The notes under the pieces are model-generated. The model searched no databases. It was not told the origin of the DNA and was given only the letters and a program-made list of their open reading frames with translations. From JASFRI01 sp050115015 (GTDB taxonomy: Bacteria; Acidobacteriota; Polarisedimenticolia; CBDVAL01): a DNA stretch of 6,692 nt. Of this stretch, positions 1-6,624 are shown in pieces (position 1 is the stretch's first letter; each line of letters starts with the position of its first letter). Location of the stretch: positions 1-6,692 of the forward strand of contig JASFRI010000233.1 in the NCBI GenBank assembly GCA_050115015.1, in the 5' to 3' direction. Made by a program: the position numbers and the translations under genes.

Positions 1-490
1 CCTTGATCTCCGACGCGAAGGCGAGGATACGCCCCTGGATCGCGTAGTAGAGCGGCTTCACCCCGAAGGGGTCGCGCGCGAGGAGGAGACGCCGGTGACC
101 GGCATCCCACAGCGCCAGGGCGAAGATGCCGTTCAGGCGCGTCAGCGCATCCGGCCCGTCCTCCTCGTAGGCATGTACCACGACCTCGGTGTCCGACCGG
201 GTGCGGAACCGGTGCCCGCACGCCTGCAGTCGCTCCCTCAGATCCTGGTGATTGTAGATCTCGCCGTTGTAGACGATCTGGATGGAGCCGTCCTCGTTGC
301 CGATGGGCTGGTCGCCCCCGTCGAGGTCGACGATGCGGAGACGGCGCGCGGCCAGGCCGACGGTGGGCTCGAAGTGGAAGCCCCCGGCGTCCGGGCCCCG
401 GTGCTCGAGTCGCGCCGCCATCCGGCGGACCGCCTCGCGGCCGTTTTCCGGGAGCCCCTCCGGGCTCAGCAGGCCGCAGATCCCGCACAT
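1..490 (-). CDS. asnB: AsnB-type glutamine-hydrolysing amidotransferase / asparagine synthetase, N-terminal part (cut by left edge)
   Basis: Only the first 163 codons are present; the gene continues beyond base 1. The protein begins MCGICGLL, so Cys2 becomes the N-terminal nucleophile of a class II (Ntn) glutamine amidotransferase domain that releases ammonia from glutamine. Family landmarks are all visible: EHRGPD near residue 29, RLRIVDL around Arg52, YNGEIYN at 74-80, SDTEV at 99-103 and ARDPFGVKPLYY at 138-149. The ATP-dependent synthetase domain that would use the ammonia lies outside the window. The ATG at 490 is fixed by the need for Cys at position 2; it overlaps the end of the glycosyltransferase by 25 bases and has only a weak SD (GGATGG). 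Such enzymes make asparagine, but relatives inside exopolysaccharide loci, including exosortase-A-associated amidotransferases, are thought to act on surface-glycan precursors. The neighbours favour the second role, but the substrate cannot be read from this part. Confidence 0.93.
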   Translation of the reverse strand, partial: MCGICGLLSPEGLPENGREAVRRMAARLEHRGPDAGGFHFEPTVGLAARRLRIVDLDGGDQPIGNEDGSIQIVYNGEIYNHQDLRERLQACGHRFRTRSDTEVVVHAYEEDGPDALTRLNGIFALALWDAGHRRLLLARDPFGVKPLYYAIQGRILAFASEIK

Positions 491-1470
491 GGTCCATCCA
501 GGACGCGGCGATACACCTCTTCCACCTGCGCGGCGACCCGCTCCGCGGAGAGGTGCGCGACCGCCGCCCGGCCGTCGATGGGGACCGGTTCCCGGAGCCG
601 TGAGCGGATCCCCTCCGCCAGCGCCTCCACGTCCGGGGGGACCACGCGGCACCCCGCGACTCCCCGGAGCCTCTCCGCCACGTCTCCCGCCGGCACCGCG
701 ACCACCGGCAGATTGCAGGCCAGCGCCTCCTTGACCACCATCGGCGAGCCCTCGTGCACCGAGGTCAGCAGGAGCGCGTCGCTGGCGTTCATGTGCAGCG
801 GCATCTCCGACGGGGGACGACCGCTGACCACGTGCAGCGTCACGGCGGGGTCCTCCCGCCGGACGATGGCCGCCGCGGCGCAGGCGAGGCCGAACCGCTT
901 CCTGGGGACCTCCGGGTCCGCGGCGAACAGCAGCCGGAATCGGGCCGGGTCCAGGCGGAGCCGGGCGCAGCACTCCTCGCGGGAGAGCGGCCGGAAGCGC
1001 TCCAGGTCGACCCCGAGCGGGAGGACCACCGCGTCCCTCCGGGTGGCGGGGTCCGGGAGATGGTCGCGCATCCCCTCCGAGACGAGGATGTTCGCGCGGG
1101 CCCGCCGGGCCGCCCGTCGCCCCAGTGCCCGCGCCACCCGGCTCTTCCACGTCAGCCCGCCCCCGGGAGCGGGAGTCCCGAGCAGGTCGTCTCCATGGAA
1201 CGTGATCACCACCGGCAGCCGGTCCTGCCGGACCGCGAGGTACCCGGTCAGCCCGTAGTGAGCGTGCAGGAGGTCGAAACGGCCCGCCGCTGCCCGTCGC
1301 ACGCGACCGAACCCCGTGAGGTAGTTCCGCTTCGTGGTCTGCCCATCGATGAACAGCACCTCCAGTTCCAGCCCCTGCCGGCGCAGCGCCTCGACCTGCT
1401 CCTGGACGAACTCCCCGTAAACCGGACGGCGATCGTCGGGGTACATGTTCGTGACGACGAGGACCCTCAT
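466..1470 (-). CDS. Glycosyltransferase, GT-B fold, GT4-like (334 aa)
   Basis: A cytoplasmic or membrane-associated retaining glycosyltransferase that probably adds one sugar to the lipid-linked repeat unit of the polysaccharide made by this locus. The N-terminal domain opens with MRVLVVTNMYPDD and GEFVQEQVEAL, the acceptor-side start typical of TuaC/WcaA-like GT4 enzymes, followed by DLLHAHYG (66-73) and the FHGDD motif (91-95). The C-terminal donor-binding domain has LPLGVDLERF (150-159), PRKRFGL (189-195, basic residues expected at the donor phosphates), NASDALLLTS (228-237) and the EX7E motif from Glu240 to Glu248 within EGSPMVVKEAL. No signal peptide or membrane segment is seen. The ATG at 1470 overlaps the stop of the upstream membrane protein (ATGA), which suggests translational coupling; GGGAGA lies just upstream. 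The frame stays open far upstream (to about 2907), but that part is an out-of-frame reading of the membrane gene. Donor and acceptor are unknown. Confidence 0.92.
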   Translation of the reverse strand: MRVLVVTNMYPDDRRPVYGEFVQEQVEALRRQGLELEVLFIDGQTTKRNYLTGFGRVRRAAAGRFDLLHAHYGLTGYLAVRQDRLPVVITFHGDDLLGTPAPGGGLTWKSRVARALGRRAARRARANILVSEGMRDHLPDPATRRDAVVLPLGVDLERFRPLSREECCARLRLDPARFRLLFAADPEVPRKRFGLACAAAAIVRREDPAVTLHVVSGRPPSEMPLHMNASDALLLTSVHEGSPMVVKEALACNLPVVAVPAGDVAERLRGVAGCRVVPPDVEALAEGIRSRLREPVPIDGRAAVAHLSAERVAAQVEEVYRRVLDGPCAGSAAC

Positions 1471-2966
1471 GCGCTCTCCCGCTCCGGACGGGGCGCGGCG
1501 ATCATGCCGACCAGCGTCCAGAGATAGAGCGACAGATACCGGTCTGAGAGGCTGGGGCCGAAGAAGCACGCCACGGACACGGCCAGGACCAGCGCCGCCA
1601 CCGCCAGGGCGAGACCACGCTCCCCCGGGTCCGAGGCCTCCCGGGCCCGGCGCCACGCCGCCCTCCCGGCCCCCCAGAGCAGGCCGAGGAAGGCGAGCAC
1701 GCCGAGCAGGCCCACCTGTCCGAGCACGTCGACCCAGTAGACGTCGAACAGGTTCCTGGGGTCGATCTTGAGCCGCTGGTAGACGGGACTGCCGTAGGTC
1801 AGCGAGGCCTGGGTTCCGAACATGCCGGGTCCCTCTCCGAGCAGCGGCGCGTCCCGCAGCAGCCGTCCGCCCACGTCGAACAGCAGGTAGGAGCGCCCGC
1901 GGAATGTGTAGTCGATCCGCCAGTACTCCCGGGTGAAGGGGCCCAGGAACCGCTCGTGGACGGGGCGATCGATGTTGCTGCCCGGAATGTAGGTGTCCGT
2001 CAGGAACACCCAGGCGCCCGCGCCCAGGTAGAGGAGCACCACGATCAGCACGCCGGCGATCAGCGCCCTGCGCCCGAACATCCAGGCGAGCGCCAGCGCG
2101 GCGATCATCAGGCCCAGCGCTGCCTGGCGGGAGTAGGAGAGGAACAGGCCGACGGCGAGAAAGGCCGCCGCCGCGAGCCAGCGGCGCCGTGCGGTGGACC
2201 AGAACTGCGCCAGGGCCACCGTGATCCACAGCGACAGGAACGTCCCCAGGGCAAAGTAGCTCCCCATGGTGGCGAAGACCCCGCGGCGGTAGTTCGGATC
2301 GAGCTTGACCTCGTCGGTCACCCAGCCGCGCTTGGAGTAGTCCGCGGCCAGCAGGTCCCACGCGGGCTTCCCGGCCGCGGACTGGAGGATCCCGATCACC
2401 GCCTGGAGGCCCGCCACCGCCAGCAGCCCCCCGATCCAGCGCCGCCTCCTCTCGGGGCTCCATTCCAGGTGAACCACCAGGTAGTACACGACCAGGTAGC
2501 GCAGCAGCCAGCGTAGGCCGTGGGCGACGAGGAGGGGCGGGGTGCCGTTGACCACCGCCGAGAGCAGTGCCACCGCCACGAAGATCGCCGCCGGAAGGTC
2601 GAGGGGAGTGCGCCGGAACCAGGGGCGACGGCCGGAGACCGCGCGTCCCCAGATCACCGCCCCGAGCATGAGGTAGAGCCCCATCTCGGGGCCGTAGCGC
2701 AGTCCGAGGTAGGCGCTTCCCTCCGGGACCCACTTCAGCAGGAACTCCTCGAACGGCATGTAGATCAGGTACGCCATCAGGATGGGCCCGGGCCGGCTGA
2801 GCGCCACCACCGAGATGATCGCGCCGAGCAGCAGCGCCAGGTAGAGGTGCGCGCCGGTGCCCGCCAGGTAGCCGCCCGCCAGCACGAGGAGGGCGGCGGC
2901 CGTCCACTCGAACGCCCGGACGTCGCGATCGGGCGGGGCGGCGGCGCGGATCAGGGGCGAGGACAT
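1467..2966 (-). CDS. O-antigen ligase / Wzy polymerase-type integral membrane protein (499 aa)
   Basis: A polytopic inner-membrane protein with about 12 hydrophobic segments, in the O-antigen ligase/polymerase superfamily (PF04932-like). Such proteins polymerise undecaprenyl-linked repeat units or transfer the polymer to its acceptor on the periplasmic face. Landmarks are FLSYSRQAALGL (275-286), matching the family T/S-x-SR motif, a large presumed periplasmic region at about 322-405 carrying RGRSY (356-360) and PLLGEGPGMFG (374-384), and then NLFDVYWVDVLGQVGLLGVL at 405-424 leading into the last helices. Many relatives have His-Asn before this last helix; here the pair reads Arg404-Asn405. 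The ATG at 2966 is chosen because it gives a short N-terminus before the first helix and lies 22 bases after the co-polymerase stop; further upstream the frame only shadows that gene. Polymerase and ligase cannot be told apart by sequence, but the adjacent chain-length regulator favours polymerase. The C-terminus overlaps the glycosyltransferase start by 4 bases. Confidence 0.87.
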   Translation of the reverse strand: MSSPLIRAAAPPDRDVRAFEWTAAALLVLAGGYLAGTGAHLYLALLLGAIISVVALSRPGPILMAYLIYMPFEEFLLKWVPEGSAYLGLRYGPEMGLYLMLGAVIWGRAVSGRRPWFRRTPLDLPAAIFVAVALLSAVVNGTPPLLVAHGLRWLLRYLVVYYLVVHLEWSPERRRRWIGGLLAVAGLQAVIGILQSAAGKPAWDLLAADYSKRGWVTDEVKLDPNYRRGVFATMGSYFALGTFLSLWITVALAQFWSTARRRWLAAAAFLAVGLFLSYSRQAALGLMIAALALAWMFGRRALIAGVLIVVLLYLGAGAWVFLTDTYIPGSNIDRPVHERFLGPFTREYWRIDYTFRGRSYLLFDVGGRLLRDAPLLGEGPGMFGTQASLTYGSPVYQRLKIDPRNLFDVYWVDVLGQVGLLGVLAFLGLLWGAGRAAWRRAREASDPGERGLALAVAALVLAVSVACFFGPSLSDRYLSLYLWTLVGMIAAPRPERESA

Positions 2967-2988
2967 GACCGGGTGACGCCCCCGTGCC

Positions 2989-4608
2989 TCACGGCACTCG
3001 GGCTGGACGGCCGGTGAGCGCCAGCAGCCCCGCCGAGGCCGCCAGACCGAAGAGGGCGGCTGCCAGCAGGTTGAGGAGGAGGCGGGGGGAGACGGGGCGC
3101 TCCGGCAGGGCCGCGGGCGAGACGATGGAGACGTCGGAGGCGTCCCCCGCGACCGCGGCGCGCGCCTCCTGCGCACGGGCCGCGATCCCGCTGTAGAGGC
3201 CCCGCACCCGGGCGAGCTCCGCCGCGAGGTGTTCGTCCTCGATGCGCGCCGCGACCAGCTTCGCATCGAGCTCGGCCGCCTCGGCCCGGAGCTGCCGCTC
3301 CCGGTCACGGATGGCCTCTGCCCGTGCCCCCAGGCGGGCGACCTCGACCGCGAGCTCGGCGACGTCCTCGTGCAGGGATCGGCCCAGCTTCCCCAGGTCC
3401 TCCATCCGCCGCTGCTCGCGATCCCGGCGCTCCTCCAGTAGCGCCAGCGCGTCCCGGTGTCCGGCGACGATCTCCTCGAGCTCGATCACCCGGGACTGCA
3501 GCGCCGCGATCTCCTTGCGATGCTCCTCGATGAGCGGGCCAAGCGCTTCCGCGTCCACCCGGGCCTCGTAGTAGCGCTCCCGCAGGGCCTCGAGCGCCGA
3601 GTCCTGAAGCCGGTCGAGGAGCAGCAGGTCCGCCGCGGGGATCGCGTCTCCCCCCGAGCTCCGTGCCGCGTCGACCGGGTCGTGCTTCTCCGCCTCCCCG
3701 AGCAGGGAGGCGATCCGCTTCACCTCCAGGGAGGCGCGTTGCCGGCGGGCCTCCAGCGTCGTCACGTTCTCCTGGCGCACCGAGAGCCGGGTCCGGCTCG
3801 TCTCCAGCTCCTCCTCCAGGTTGGCGACCCGCTGCTCCCGGCGGTAGCTTCTCACCTGCGCCGACTCCATGGCGAGCCGTTCCACCGCGGCCTGCATCGG
3901 TCCGGCCAGCGGGCCCTGATCGGAGTCGAGCGTGCGCTGCAGCGTCGCCAGCACCGCGCGGGTCGCCTGTAGCTCCCCCTCGACCTGCAGGCGGGTCGTA
4001 CGCGCACCGGCCAGCGATTCCGCCTGGACCCGGGCCTCCTCCTCGAGGACCCGGAGCCCCGCCCCCTTCCGGAACGCGAGCAGCTCGTCCTCGGCCGCCT
4101 GCAGACGCTCCCCGGCGGCCGCGGCCTGTCCCTCGAGCACGTCGGCGAGCCGCCGGGAGCCCTCCCCCTTGAACTGACGGCTGACGTCCTGGAAGGCTGC
4201 CGCCCACCCGTTCGCCACCGCCCGGGCGCGCTCCGGATCCCGGTCGGTCACCGACAGGCCGAGCAGGGGGCTGACCAGGACGGAGTTGTAGAGTCCACGC
4301 TCCTCGTAGGTCTCCACCCGCATCCGGCGGGCCGCGATCTCCGGCGACCACGAGGGGTCCGTCAGGCCGGCGTGCTCCAGGGCGCCGATCACGACGGCGG
4401 GGGTCGTGGCGATCTCCTTGTACGTCTCGGCCGTCACCGGTTCCGGGGCGATCTCCGATCGGTAGCCGGGCGGCGCGATCAGCACCGTCGCCGTCGCCCG
4501 GTAGGTCTCCGGCATCCCGAGGGTGACCAGGAAGGCCAGCAGCACCGCACCGACCGTGACGGACAGGATCAGCCCTTTCCGGCGCCACAGGAGGCCCGCG
4601 AGGTCCAT
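2989..4608 (-). CDS. Polysaccharide co-polymerase / chain-length determinant, Wzz-GumC type without kinase domain (539 aa)
   Basis: An inner-membrane polysaccharide co-polymerase expected to oligomerise, project into the periplasm and set glycan chain length or guide export. A short cytoplasmic start (MDLAGLLWRRK) leads into transmembrane segment 1 (about 13-31), followed by PETYRATATVLI (33-44), the usual Wzz N-terminal signature. Roughly residues 150-470 are rich in Glu, Arg, Leu and Ala in heptad-like order and should form long coiled coils. The end is also typical: VSIVSPAALPERPVSP (493-508), then transmembrane segment 2 (about 509-532) and a short tail. At 539 aa it is much longer than classical Wzz (about 330) but has no Walker motifs or Tyr-rich tail, so a tyrosine kinase partner, if any, is encoded separately; this length resembles exosortase-associated EpsF-like co-polymerases. 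The ATG at 4608 is 13 bases after the mqnC stop and has only a weak SD (GGGAC), so its translation may depend on readthrough from mqnC. Confidence 0.9.
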   Translation of the reverse strand: MDLAGLLWRRKGLILSVTVGAVLLAFLVTLGMPETYRATATVLIAPPGYRSEIAPEPVTAETYKEIATTPAVVIGALEHAGLTDPSWSPEIAARRMRVETYEERGLYNSVLVSPLLGLSVTDRDPERARAVANGWAAAFQDVSRQFKGEGSRRLADVLEGQAAAAGERLQAAEDELLAFRKGAGLRVLEEEARVQAESLAGARTTRLQVEGELQATRAVLATLQRTLDSDQGPLAGPMQAAVERLAMESAQVRSYRREQRVANLEEELETSRTRLSVRQENVTTLEARRQRASLEVKRIASLLGEAEKHDPVDAARSSGGDAIPAADLLLLDRLQDSALEALRERYYEARVDAEALGPLIEEHRKEIAALQSRVIELEEIVAGHRDALALLEERRDREQRRMEDLGKLGRSLHEDVAELAVEVARLGARAEAIRDRERQLRAEAAELDAKLVAARIEDEHLAAELARVRGLYSGIAARAQEARAAVAGDASDVSIVSPAALPERPVSPRLLLNLLAAALFGLAASAGLLALTGRPARVP

Positions 4609-4621
4609 GGCCGGTCCCGGG

Positions 4622-5719
4622 TCAGCCGCTGGCGCCGACAGCGGCGGCGTCCACGGGACGGTAGAGGTTGTCGCGCTGGAACGGCTCGAACCCGGCGCCG
4701 CGGATCACCCGGTCCATCTCCTCCGCGTCCGATCGATGACACGAGCCGGCGGACGAGACGACGTTCTCCTCCAGCATCACGCTGCCCATGTCGTCCGCGC
4801 CGAACCGCAGGGCCAGCTGGCCCATCTTGATCCCCTGGGTCAGCCAGGACGACTGAAAGTGGGGGAAGTTGTCCAGATAGATGCGGGAGACGGCCAGAGT
4901 GCGGAGGAACTCGATGGCGGTGGCCTCCCGATGCCGGCGCCTGATCCCCAGCGGGTTGTTCTCCGTCTGGAACGTCCATGCGGCGAAGGCGTTGAATCCG
5001 CCGGTCCGATCCTGCAGCGAGCGCAGGCGGTCGAGGTGGGTGATGCGGTCCTCCAGGGTCTCGCCGCAGCCCATCATCATGGTCGCGGAGGTCGTGAGTC
5101 CCTGGCGATGGGCCTCCTCCATGACGTCCAGCCACTCCTGGCTTCGGGTCTTGAGCGGGGCGATCCGGTCGCGCACCGCGTCCACGAGGATCTCGGCGCC
5201 GCCGCCGGGGATGGAATCCAGCCCTGCCTCCCGGAGCCGTCGCAGCACCTCCGGCAGCGGGACCCCGGAGACCTTCGCGATGTGGAGCAGCTCGGACGGC
5301 GAGAACCCGTGGACGTGCACGCGGAAGCGCTCCTTGATCCCGCCGAGCATCCGCTCGTACCAGGGCAGCGGGAGGTCCGGGTGATGGCCTCCCTGGAGGA
5401 GGATGCCCGTCCCGCCGGCATCGAGGGTCTCCCGCACCTTGCGGTGCAGCGCCTCGTCGGTGAGGACGTACGACTCGCCGTGGCCGGGAGCGCGGTAGAA
5501 CGCGCAGAACGTGCAGTACGTGATGCAGACGTTCGTGTAGTTGATGTTGCGCTCGATGATGTAGCTGACCCGTCGGCCGGGGTTGACCCGGCAGCGCACC
5601 GCGTGGGCGGCCTCCCCGATCTCGAGCAGGTCACCCTCCCGCAGCAGGAGCGCGCCCTCCGCGGCGGCGATGCGCTCGCCGCCGGCCGCCCGCTCCAGGA
5701 TGCTCCGGGCGGCGCTCAC
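4622..5719 (-). CDS. mqnC: MqnC, cyclic dehypoxanthinyl futalosine synthase (radical SAM, 365 aa)
   Basis: A cytoplasmic radical SAM enzyme of the futalosine menaquinone pathway that cyclises dehypoxanthine futalosine. The [4Fe-4S] cluster motif CX3CX2C is formed by Cys65, Cys69 and Cys72 within NVCITYCTFCAFYR. Further family landmarks are ILLQGGHHPDLPLPWYE (106-122), HGFSPSE (137-143), GLDSIPGGGAEIL (166-178), TMMMGCGET (213-221), LQDRTGGF (235-242) and FQSSWLTQGIKMGQLALRFG near the C-terminus. The MMMGxGET form and the HHPDLP motif favour MqnC over its paralogue MqnE (aminofutalosine synthase), which usually has a GHxET form. Length fits the family. The start is GTG at 5719, sharing GTGA with the mqnA stop, with GGGGA upstream; an in-frame extension to 6046 would only re-read mqnA in another frame. 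The neighbour mqnA acts in the same pathway. I see no missing key residue. Confidence 0.96.
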   Translation of the reverse strand: MSAARSILERAAGGERIAAAEGALLLREGDLLEIGEAAHAVRCRVNPGRRVSYIIERNINYTNVCITYCTFCAFYRAPGHGESYVLTDEALHRKVRETLDAGGTGILLQGGHHPDLPLPWYERMLGGIKERFRVHVHGFSPSELLHIAKVSGVPLPEVLRRLREAGLDSIPGGGAEILVDAVRDRIAPLKTRSQEWLDVMEEAHRQGLTTSATMMMGCGETLEDRITHLDRLRSLQDRTGGFNAFAAWTFQTENNPLGIRRRHREATAIEFLRTLAVSRIYLDNFPHFQSSWLTQGIKMGQLALRFGADDMGSVMLEENVVSSAGSCHRSDAEEMDRVIRGAGFEPFQRDNLYRPVDAAAVGASG

Positions 5720-6549
5720 GGTCGCATCCCCGCGGCCGCGGCGCCCGGTGACGTCCGTCCGGCCGCCGCCGCCGGCGCCAGCCCCTCCTCGGCGGCGAGC
5801 TCCAGGAAGCGCTGCAGCCCGCCCCGTTCCCGTTCGCCGAGCTCGTAGCGGATGTTCTCCCGCAGGTAGGCGAGGGCGTCGGCCGGCGGAAGACCGATGG
5901 CGGGCCCCTCCTCCGTCGCGATCCGCTCCAGGTTGGCGAGGCCGACGTCCCGGGACCGGACCAGCAGCGCCGCGAGCCCGGAAGGTGCTCCCGGTCGCAG
6001 CGCCCAGACGGCAAAGACGAACGGCAGGCCGGTCATGGCATGCCACTCGTCGGCGAGGTCGTGCACCTCGACATCCGCCGGCAGGTCCCGCAGCGCGCTG
6101 TCCGCGATCAGCAGCGCGGCGTCGTGACGGGCCAGCATCGAGACCGCGTCGGGCTCCATCACCTCCAGGTCCGGCCGGGTGCCGTACCGCCGCGCCAGCA
6201 GGATGCGCAGGAGGGCCACCGAGGTCCGGCTGGCGGCGTCCACGGCGATGCTGCCGCAGCGGGCCGGCGGCCGCCGGGCGACGAGGATGACCGACCGCAC
6301 CCGCCGCTCGGTGGAGATCGCCACCCCGGGCACGATCTCCAGCCCGTCGATCCGGGCGAACTCGATGGTGGGGATCAGCCCCCCCACGGCATCACCGTCC
6401 GCCACGTGACGCGCGCACTGCGCGGGGGTCCCGAACAGGAATCGGAGGTCCTCCGCCCCGGGCGCACGCCGCGGACCGAGCAGCCCCGCCAGCAGCGGGG
6501 CGGAGTTCAGGTAACGGAACGCCGCCAGGCGGCGGCCGCGAAGGGTCAA
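5716..6549 (-). CDS. mqnA: MqnA, chorismate dehydratase (277 aa)
   Basis: Converts chorismate to 3-[(1-carboxyvinyl)oxy]benzoate, the first committed step of the futalosine route to menaquinone. It has the periplasmic-binding-protein-like fold of the family but no signal peptide, so it acts in the cytoplasm. Visible motifs are FRYLNSAPLL (11-20), GGLIPTIEFAR (56-66), PGVAISTERRVRSVIL (74-89), VDAASRTSVALLRILL (103-118), DAALLIADSAL (143-153; many relatives have Gly-Asp where this has Ala-Asp) and DEWHAMTGLPFVFAVWALR (167-185). The last 20 or so residues are an Ala/Gly/Pro-rich tail beyond the conserved fold. The start is TTG at 6549, supported by GGAGG eight bases upstream and by motif 1 beginning close to the N-terminus; no in-frame ATG fits. 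It is the first gene after the promoter and overlaps mqnC by 4 bases. Confidence 0.94.
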   Translation of the reverse strand: MTLRGRRLAAFRYLNSAPLLAGLLGPRRAPGAEDLRFLFGTPAQCARHVADGDAVGGLIPTIEFARIDGLEIVPGVAISTERRVRSVILVARRPPARCGSIAVDAASRTSVALLRILLARRYGTRPDLEVMEPDAVSMLARHDAALLIADSALRDLPADVEVHDLADEWHAMTGLPFVFAVWALRPGAPSGLAALLVRSRDVGLANLERIATEEGPAIGLPPADALAYLRENIRYELGERERGGLQRFLELAAEEGLAPAAAAGRTSPGAAAAGMRP

Positions 6550-6557
6550 GGGACCTT

Positions 6558-6562
6558 CCTCC
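6558..6562 (-). promoter_or_regulatory. Shine-Dalgarno site of mqnA (decides the TTG start)
   Basis: On the minus strand GGAGG is followed by eight bases (AAGGTCCC) and then TTG. This is the strongest ribosome-binding site among the minus-strand genes and is the main reason for accepting a TTG start for mqnA. Confidence 0.8.
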
Positions 6563-6576
6563 AGGGGCGACGAAAG

Positions 6577-6585
6577 TGGTATTTT
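6577..6585 (+). promoter_or_regulatory. Possible divergent extended -10 for the plus-strand gene
   Basis: TGGTATTTT on the plus strand is an extended -10 (TGN plus TATTTT, four of six consensus matches) lying on the same bases as the -10 of the leftward promoter. The -35 region upstream (TTCCTC near 6556) is poor, so the extended element would have to carry recognition. A start near 6592 would give a leader of about 30 bases to the candidate start codon. The claim is inferred from sequence likeness and orientation only. Confidence 0.4.
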
Positions 6586-6608
6586 AGCAGAGGGTTGCGT
6601 GCTGTCAA
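6581..6608 (-). promoter_or_regulatory. Sigma70-like promoter of the mqnA-led operon
   Basis: On the minus strand, a perfect -35 TTGACA (6608-6603) is followed by a 16-base spacer and TAAAAT (6586-6581), five of six matches to the -10 consensus. The spacer ends in TGC, giving an extended -10. Transcription should start near 6574, leaving a leader of about 25 bases before the TTG of mqnA, with the SD inside it. This is a small A/T-rich island in otherwise very GC-rich DNA. No operator or riboswitch fits in so short a leader. Confidence 0.75.
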
Positions 6609-6611
6609 AGG

Positions 6612-6618
6612 AAGGAGG
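6612..6618 (+). promoter_or_regulatory. Strong Shine-Dalgarno site without a usual start codon behind it
   Basis: AAGGAGG is a near-perfect anti-16S match. At six bases' spacing the next codon is ATT (6625-6627), in frame with the ATG at 6658. No ATG, GTG or TTG lies within 4-15 bases downstream in any frame. The site argues that a plus-strand gene begins here and that either ATT is used or the base call deserves checking. Confidence 0.65.
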
Positions 6619-6624
6619 CGCGGC

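Noticed and set aside
95..1258. Plus-strand open frames (387 codons and shorter) opposite asnB and the glycosyltransferase
   Set aside because: Ser/Arg/Pro-rich translations with no recognisable domain, and no SD or promoter; they mirror well-supported minus-strand genes.
466..2907. An 813-codon open frame on the minus strand that includes the glycosyltransferase and extends 479 codons upstream
   Set aside because: The upstream part is an Arg/Gly/Pro-rich out-of-frame reading of the membrane protein gene. The glycosyltransferase motif MRVLVVTNMYP starts exactly at the ATGA overlap at 1470.
1467..3308. Extension of the membrane protein start to 3308
   Set aside because: The added 114 residues re-read the co-polymerase gene in another frame and are Ser/Arg/Pro-rich. 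A normal N-terminus before helix 1 begins at 2966.
4609..4621. Promoter or terminator between mqnC and the co-polymerase
   Set aside because: The gap is only 13 bases, GC-rich, with no hairpin plus T-run and no -10/-35 likeness on the minus strand.
4523..5848. A 441-codon plus-strand open frame opposite mqnC
   Set aside because: No family motif and an atypical composition for a protein. Long antisense frames are expected in GC-rich DNA, and mqnC on the other strand has clear catalytic motifs.
4622..6046. N-terminal extension of mqnC to an ATG at 6046
   Set aside because: It would overlap mqnA by 331 bases and adds low-complexity Arg/Gly/Ala sequence. The conserved MqnC region begins just after the GTG at 5719.
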